The notes under the pieces are model-generated. The model worked only from the letters and a program-made list of their open reading frames with translations. It made no database searches and was not told the origin of the DNA. Both the position numbers and the translations under genes were made by a program. Shown here piece by piece: positions 16,627 through 20,221 of a stretch of 20,221 nt of DNA. The stretch lies in the NCBI GenBank assembly GCA_046047235.1, contig JBJOII010000084.1:1-20221 (forward strand). Direction: 5' to 3'. Origin of the DNA: JBMTVN01 sp046047235 (GTDB lineage: Bacteria; Verrucomicrobiota; Verrucomicrobiia; Limisphaerales; JAHDYP01). Positions within the stretch are counted from its first letter, which is position 1. Every line of letters starts with the position of its first letter.

Positions 16627-16815
16627 GCCGCGTTCTACGCGGCGGCGCGTGTAACCAGAAGACCGTAGAGAGAACACGGTAACTACACGCCCAGTCGATG
16701 GTCCGTAGTCCGCGCGGCGCGCCACGCGCCGCGCTATAGAAGCCCGCTCCAGCGGGCGACAGACCGCGGCCGCAAGGACGCGGTACCGACAGGGACCGAA
16801 TCGCCGGGAGGCGAT
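16627..16815. repeat. Cluster of five GC-rich inverted repeats
   Basis: Five compact inverted repeats in about 190 bp: 16627-16643 (6-bp stem, 5-base loop), 16712-16734 (perfect 10-bp stem of G and C, loop CCA), 16742-16757 (perfect 7-bp stem, loop CC), 16763-16784 (6-bp stem, 10-base loop) and 16800-16815 (6-bp stem, loop GGGA). Heptad units CAGTCGA, TGGTCCG and TAGTCCG (16692-16712) lie between the first two. None is followed by a T run, so they are not classical terminators; they may form a REP-like element or protect the 3' end of the CE15 transcript. Confidence 0.75.
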
Positions 16816-16823
16816 CACTGAAT

Positions 16824-16893
16824 CCGCCCTCAGCCCTCAGCCCTTACCGCTTGCCGCTCTGCGCTTCCCGCTTCCCGCTTCCCGCTCAGCGCT
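16824..16893 (+). repeat. Heptamer tandem repeat array E
   Basis: Ten 7-bp units in register: CCGCCCT, CAGCCCT twice, TACCGCT, TGCCGCT, CTGCGCT, TCCCGCT three times, CAGCGCT. The stop codon of the CE15 gene (16830-16832) falls at the junction of the first two units, so about nine units are translated. Confidence 0.95.
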
Positions 16894-17984
16894 CCCCCCC
16901 CCGGCCCCTCCAAAAAATCCAACAACCCCTCCCACGATGCCCCACCCTCCGGCCCGTTAGGATCCACATGCCCCGCATCAACTTCCCCCAAAACAAGCCG
17001 CGAGATCACTCCCATCCCCCGATAGACCTCCCGCCCCGCCTCATAAGCCGCCCGCTCCCCCTCCGGATTACCCCAGTAATCTTCCCGACCCACATGCACA
17101 TAACAGGCCCTCGGCGCCACCATCGACAGCAACCAATGCTGGTCAAATGGCATCTCCTTCTCGCGATCAATGAAACTAAATGCCCGCGGCCCCAACCAAT
17201 ACCGCTCCAGCAATTGCTCCAACTCCTGCGCCCCCTTCCCCCGCACCCGATACAAGGCCGAACCCGCCATGCCCGACATGTGCGGCGCCACCGCCGCAAA
17301 ACGCTCATCCAATGCACCCGCCAACAAGGCCGACTTCCCCCGACGGGAGTGCCCCCAAACCGCGATCCGATCCGGCCGAACACCCTTCAGGTCCTGCACC
17401 CAACTCAGGGTAACCCGACAACCCCATGCCGCCACCGCGACCACCCCCCAGTCGTAATCCGGATACGCCTGCTGCGCCGCACGTAACTTCGGATCCTCAT
17501 AACTCGCGAGCGCATTATGGTCGAAACCCGCAAACCCATACCCGCGCGACAACAGCCGCTTCACCACACCGCGACGCAAAAACGGATCCGGCCACCACAC
17601 CGGCTCAATACCCAGCACAACCGGAACCTCCGCCGCATCCCCCCCCGGCAGCCAACAACCCACCTGCATCCGCAACTCCCGCCTAGGCCCAAATACCAGC
17701 TCCGCCGTCACTAGCCTCGCCATCCCCGCCACCCCTTCCACCCGCACTTCCTTCACCACCAGATTCTCCACCTCAAATGACGGCACATCCGGCGCATGGC
17801 CGTACTGCCACCGCTCCAACACCTCAACCATCTTCACCCGGTCCAGCTCCCCACTCCCCAGTCTCGGCATCACCGGTAACTCACCCCCAGCCCCGTGAAC
17901 CCAAAGCGAAACCACCAAAAGTAAGAAACCCGCCGCCCACTGCTTTACAGCGGCGACGGGCCACAACCTGGAAATGCCGATCAT
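16830..17984 (-). CDS. CE15-type glucuronoyl esterase, exported
   Basis: A 384-residue alpha/beta-hydrolase with an N-terminal hydrophobic signal (about residues 12-33). CE15 enzymes cleave the ester between lignin alcohols and (4-O-methyl)glucuronic acid on xylan; bacterial members may act on other uronate esters. The nucleophile motif is WGHSRRGKSALLAGALDE (Ser213), the family's G-x-S-R-x-G-K form. It is followed by APHMSGMAG (234-241), FDQHWLLSMVAPR (280-292) and the catalytic His339 in DAGHVDP; the acid residue is not certain. The start overlaps the stop of the upstream oxidoreductase gene by ATGA, so translation is coupled. The last 20 or so residues, from about LSGKREAGSAERQ to the stop, are encoded by heptamer array E and are probably not part of the ancestral enzyme, which would end near FLEGPGGG. 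Fold and family are clear; the exact substrate is not. Confidence 0.88.
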   Translation of the reverse strand: MIGISRLWPVAAVKQWAAGFLLLVVSLWVHGAGGELPVMPRLGSGELDRVKMVEVLERWQYGHAPDVPSFEVENLVVKEVRVEGVAGMARLVTAELVFGPRRELRMQVGCWLPGGDAAEVPVVLGIEPVWWPDPFLRRGVVKRLLSRGYGFAGFDHNALASYEDPKLRAAQQAYPDYDWGVVAVAAWGCRVTLSWVQDLKGVRPDRIAVWGHSRRGKSALLAGALDERFAAVAPHMSGMAGSALYRVRGKGAQELEQLLERYWLGPRAFSFIDREKEMPFDQHWLLSMVAPRACYVHVGREDYWGNPEGERAAYEAGREVYRGMGVISRLVLGEVDAGHVDPNGPEGGASWEGLLDFLEGPGGGALSGKREAGSAERQAVRAEG

Positions 17985-19435
17985 ACGCGTCGAACCGGCG
18001 GCACCCTGAACCCCGGCCGATTCCGGTCCTTCAACAACTCGTTGGCCGCATCAGCATAATCCCCCGTGTGCCGCTCCGTCTCCGGATCAAAGGTCAGCCA
18101 CGGCCCAACCACATACTCACTGCCCTCCTCCGGCACCCCCACACCATCCGCCATCACAGAGTGCAACCGCATGAAATGCTCATACGCATCCTTGTTGTCC
18201 CCAAACTGCCCTGCCTTCGCATTGAACGGCACCGACTTGCCCAACCGATACGAGTTGTTAATCAAATGGCCCAGCACGCACGCATAGTGTGCCTCCGGCG
18301 CCGTGCCATTCGCCATCTCCGGCTTGCCCGCCCGACACGCCGCCACAAACGCCCCCCAGTTCCCTCCCGGTGTCACATGCCCCGGCTCAATCGCAATCTC
18401 CTCCCCCTTGTCACTCCCCTTCGCATAATACTTCTCCCGAATGATCCTCCCCCCATCCTCAAAATAATACTCGTTCTCCACCTGACGCTCATACTTGTCG
18501 TAATTCACATTCCGCACATTGAAGAATACCCACTGCCCGTTCGGATACTCCGCAATGCCCATCATGGTGTTCGGCGTCTCACCCTGATCCTCCCACTGAA
18601 ACCGCCCGCCAATCGCCATCGCCCGCACCGGATGCGTCAAACCGGGATCCAAGGCCCACCGCGCCTTGTCCAGTTCGTGCGTCCCCTGATTGTTCAAATC
18701 CCCGTTCCCCGTCTCCCAGAACCAGTGCCAGTTGTAATGCACATAGTTGCCGTGATACTGGTCAATAATCGCCGGCCCCCGCCAAAGATCCCAGTTCAAG
18801 TTCGAGGGAGCAGGCCCCGGACTCTTGAACCCAATGCTCGCCCGCGGCTTGCAACAATACCCATACGAAATCTTCAGTTTCCCAAACTTGCCCGCGTGAA
18901 TCATCTCATGCAGCCCCGCCCTCGCCGCATCACTGCGACTCTGCGTCCCGTGCTGAATCACCACCCCATACTTCTTCTGCGCCTCCACCACCACCCTCCC
19001 CTCCTGAACATCGTGGCTCATCGGCTTCTCCACATACACATGCTTCCCCGCCTGTGCACCCCAGATCGTCATCAGTGAATGCCAGTGATTCGGCGTCGCA
19101 ATCGAGATCGCATCCAGTTCCTTGTCCTCCAATGCCTCCCTCACATCCGCCACCCCCTTGCAGCTGAACTTCCCCTGAACCCTGCCCCTCAAACTCTCCA
19201 AACGCCCCCCCAAAACCCGCTCATCCGGATCAATCAAATACGCAATCTCCACGTTCTCCTGACCCAGCCACCCGTCAATGTGATTGCTGCCCCGCCCATT
19301 CACCCCCGCCACCGCAATCCTTAAACGGTTGTTCGCCCCCAATACACGCGTAGTCGACCCAGTACCGCAAATCACCGCCGTCGCTCCAGCAGCTAATGAA
19401 CTCTTCAAAAAACCACGCCTCGTTGTCTTGAACAT
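17981..19435 (-). CDS. Tat-exported Gfo/Idh/MocA family oxidoreductase
   Basis: A 484-residue NAD(P)-dependent sugar oxidoreductase exported folded by the Tat system: the N terminus MFKTTRRGFLKSSLAAGA carries the twin-arginine motif RRGFLK. The Rossmann domain starts at LRIAVAGVNGRGSNH (38-52), with SIATPNHWH (111-119) and the family-defining EKP at 136-138. The C-terminal half is the usual alpha/beta dimerisation and substrate domain, with NQGTHELD carrying the likely catalytic His. Family members oxidise, epimerise or dehydrate sugars and inositols; the Tat-exported ones in this kind of bacterium are mostly uncharacterised, and some make 3-keto-sugars. AGAGG lies 8 bases before ATG 19435. 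It is the first gene of a two-gene operon with the CE15 esterase (ATGA overlap) and diverges from the GH95-like gene. Confidence 0.93.
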   Translation of the reverse strand: MFKTTRRGFLKSSLAAGATAVICGTGSTTRVLGANNRLRIAVAGVNGRGSNHIDGWLGQENVEIAYLIDPDERVLGGRLESLRGRVQGKFSCKGVADVREALEDKELDAISIATPNHWHSLMTIWGAQAGKHVYVEKPMSHDVQEGRVVVEAQKKYGVVIQHGTQSRSDAARAGLHEMIHAGKFGKLKISYGYCCKPRASIGFKSPGPAPSNLNWDLWRGPAIIDQYHGNYVHYNWHWFWETGNGDLNNQGTHELDKARWALDPGLTHPVRAMAIGGRFQWEDQGETPNTMMGIAEYPNGQWVFFNVRNVNYDKYERQVENEYYFEDGGRIIREKYYAKGSDKGEEIAIEPGHVTPGGNWGAFVAACRAGKPEMANGTAPEAHYACVLGHLINNSYRLGKSVPFNAKAGQFGDNKDAYEHFMRLHSVMADGVGVPEEGSEYVVGPWLTFDPETERHTGDYADAANELLKDRNRPGFRVPPVRRV

Positions 19436-19443
19436 AGAATTTG

Positions 19444-19448
19444 CCTCT
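19444..19448 (-). promoter_or_regulatory. Ribosome binding site of the oxidoreductase gene
   Basis: AGAGG on the minus strand, 8 bases before ATG 19435, supporting that start and the complete Tat signal. Confidence 0.6.
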
Positions 19449-19574
19449 CGGGGGTTGAATGCCTGTTCCTACGGGAATCAACACACCCTAAAAAAAACCC
19501 CTCCCAACGCCAAGCCCAAAGGCACAACGGTTCCCCCTCGTCGAAACCCCAAGTCCATGCCAATGTTCCTCATC

Positions 19575-20221
19575 ATGAAGCGCAAGCTGACCTGGCGTGA
19601 ACTGGTTGCAGCCATCACGATCTCACCCTTCGTTTGCTCCTGCCCACTCCTCGCCTCCCCCACCATCCTCCCCCACCTCCCCGAAGCCAAACACGGCCTC
19701 CACTTCACCAACAGCGTCACCACCTGGGACGAAGCTATCCCCCTAGGCAACGGCATCCTCGGCGCCCTCCTCTGGGGCAACGGCAACCCTGTCCGCATCT
19801 CCCTCGACCGCACGGACCTCTGGGACCTCACCCCCGTCCCCGAATTCTCCGGCCCCGACTACAACTTCAAAACCATGCGCCAATGGCATGAACAAGGCCG
19901 GCACGACGACCTGGTCCGTGTCTACGAAAAACCCTATAACCGTCCCGCCCCCACGAAGATCCCCGCCGGCCGCATCGAAATCAACCTCGGCCTCACGTTC
20001 GAATCCACCCACCTGAACCTCCTCCACGCCGAAGCCTCCATGCGCTTCAAGGAAGGCTGGGAACTCCGTACCTTCATCTGCGCTGCCTCTCCTCTCGTCG
20101 GCTTCATCCAACTCCTGCCTGATTCCGACACCCCACCCACACACCAACCCACTTTCTCCCCCAAACTCATCCCTCCTTCCTTCGGCGGCCAGGTCACGAA
20201 CGCCGCCGCCGGTGGGATCGG
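19575..20221 (+). CDS. N-terminal part of a GH95-like exported glycoside hydrolase
   Basis: The frame is open to the window end, giving 215 complete codons from ATG 19575; ATG 19557 and 19563 are alternative starts in the same frame. The start at 19575 gives a standard signal peptide (MKRKLTWRELVAAI, hydrophobic core, probable cut after CPLLA, residue 27). The mature part begins with HGLHFTNSVTTWDEAIPLGN and continues GILGALLWG (61-68), then ISLDRTDLWDL (75-85). This 'W-x-E-A-x-P-L-G-N-G-x-x-G' signature is the N-terminal beta-sandwich of GH95 and related (alpha/alpha)6-barrel hydrolases, which include alpha-L-fucosidases and alpha-galactosidases. The catalytic barrel lies outside the window, so activity cannot be judged. 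It diverges from the oxidoreductase/CE15 operon with about 140 bp between the starts, suggesting a shared glycan-degradation locus. Confidence 0.75.
   Translation, partial: MKRKLTWRELVAAITISPFVCSCPLLASPTILPHLPEAKHGLHFTNSVTTWDEAIPLGNGILGALLWGNGNPVRISLDRTDLWDLTPVPEFSGPDYNFKTMRQWHEQGRHDDLVRVYEKPYNRPAPTKIPAGRIEINLGLTFESTHLNLLHAEASMRFKEGWELRTFICAASPLVGFIQLLPDSDTPPTHQPTFSPKLIPPSFGGQVTNAAAGGI

Larger units (their letters stand above)
16358..16829. other. Long composite intergenic region with repeats and hairpins
   Basis: 472 bp between the aminotransferase start and the CE15 stop, both on the minus strand. From low to high coordinate it holds the presumed aminotransferase promoter area, a short hexamer run (16573-16594), a cluster of five compact hairpins (16627-16815) and the beginning of heptamer array E. 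I see no credible coding frame; the open frame at 16621-16818 is composed of the repeats themselves. Confidence 0.75.

Noticed and set aside
16621..16818. Small gene of 65 codons on the minus strand
   Set aside because: The frame is made of the hairpin and heptad repeats and has no protein-like character.
17777..19078. 433-codon open frame on the plus strand
   Set aside because: Antisense to the CE15 and oxidoreductase genes, both of which have full family motifs; the frame is just an R/H/P/I-rich shadow.

Overview
The window reads as a chromosomal segment from a GC-rich, polysaccharide-degrading bacterium, most likely of the Verrucomicrobiota (Planctomycetota is the main alternative). This is inferred from the gene mix: exported sulfatase, DUF1080 protein, Tat-exported Gfo/Idh/MocA oxidoreductase, CE15-type glucuronoyl esterase, large secreted glycoside hydrolases and an LplT-Aas fusion, together with the sporadic use of Shine-Dalgarno sites. 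No rRNA, tRNA, CRISPR array, transposase or integrase was seen.

Layout. (1) 1-375: C-terminal end of an unrecognised protein. (2) 561-1713, minus: class II fructose-bisphosphate aldolase with its own promoter and a strong intrinsic terminator. (3) 1884-2606, minus: small single-pass membrane protein, divergent from (4) der (EngA) at 2731-4227, plus. (5) 4241-9042, plus: exported carbohydrate enzymes, namely a GH36-like alpha-galactosidase 13 bp behind der, then a DUF1080 protein and a sulfatase. (6) 9168-12599, minus: a three-part LplT (MFS)-PlsC acyltransferase-acyl-ACP synthetase protein for lysophospholipid recycling. (7) 13001-14035, plus: TIM-barrel sugar isomerase/epimerase with a clear terminator. 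(8) 14231-14938, minus: CPBP membrane protease. (9) 15041-16357, minus: AvtA-type aminotransferase. (10) 16830-19435, minus: a two-gene operon (Gfo/Idh/MocA oxidoreductase, then CE15 esterase) coupled by an ATGA overlap and divergent from (11) 19575 onward, plus, the N-terminal part of a GH95-like hydrolase cut by the window end.

Housekeeping genes (fba, der, avtA, lplT-aas) are interspersed with exported enzymes for complex, probably sulfated or uronic-acid-containing glycans. The Gfo/Idh/MocA + DUF1080 + TIM-barrel isomerase combination hints at a 3-keto-sugar route, although the three genes are not in one operon.

The most unusual signal is not a gene. A family of degenerate 7-bp tandem repeats fills five intergenic regions, always in the same orientation on the plus strand. 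Two arrays run into the 3' ends of unrelated genes and give both proteins a nearly identical C-terminal tail (EREAGSAER / KREAGSAER). One intergenic region also carries a hexamer run and a row of compact GC-rich hairpins. The whole window has a very strong excess of C over G on the plus strand, whichever strand is coding.
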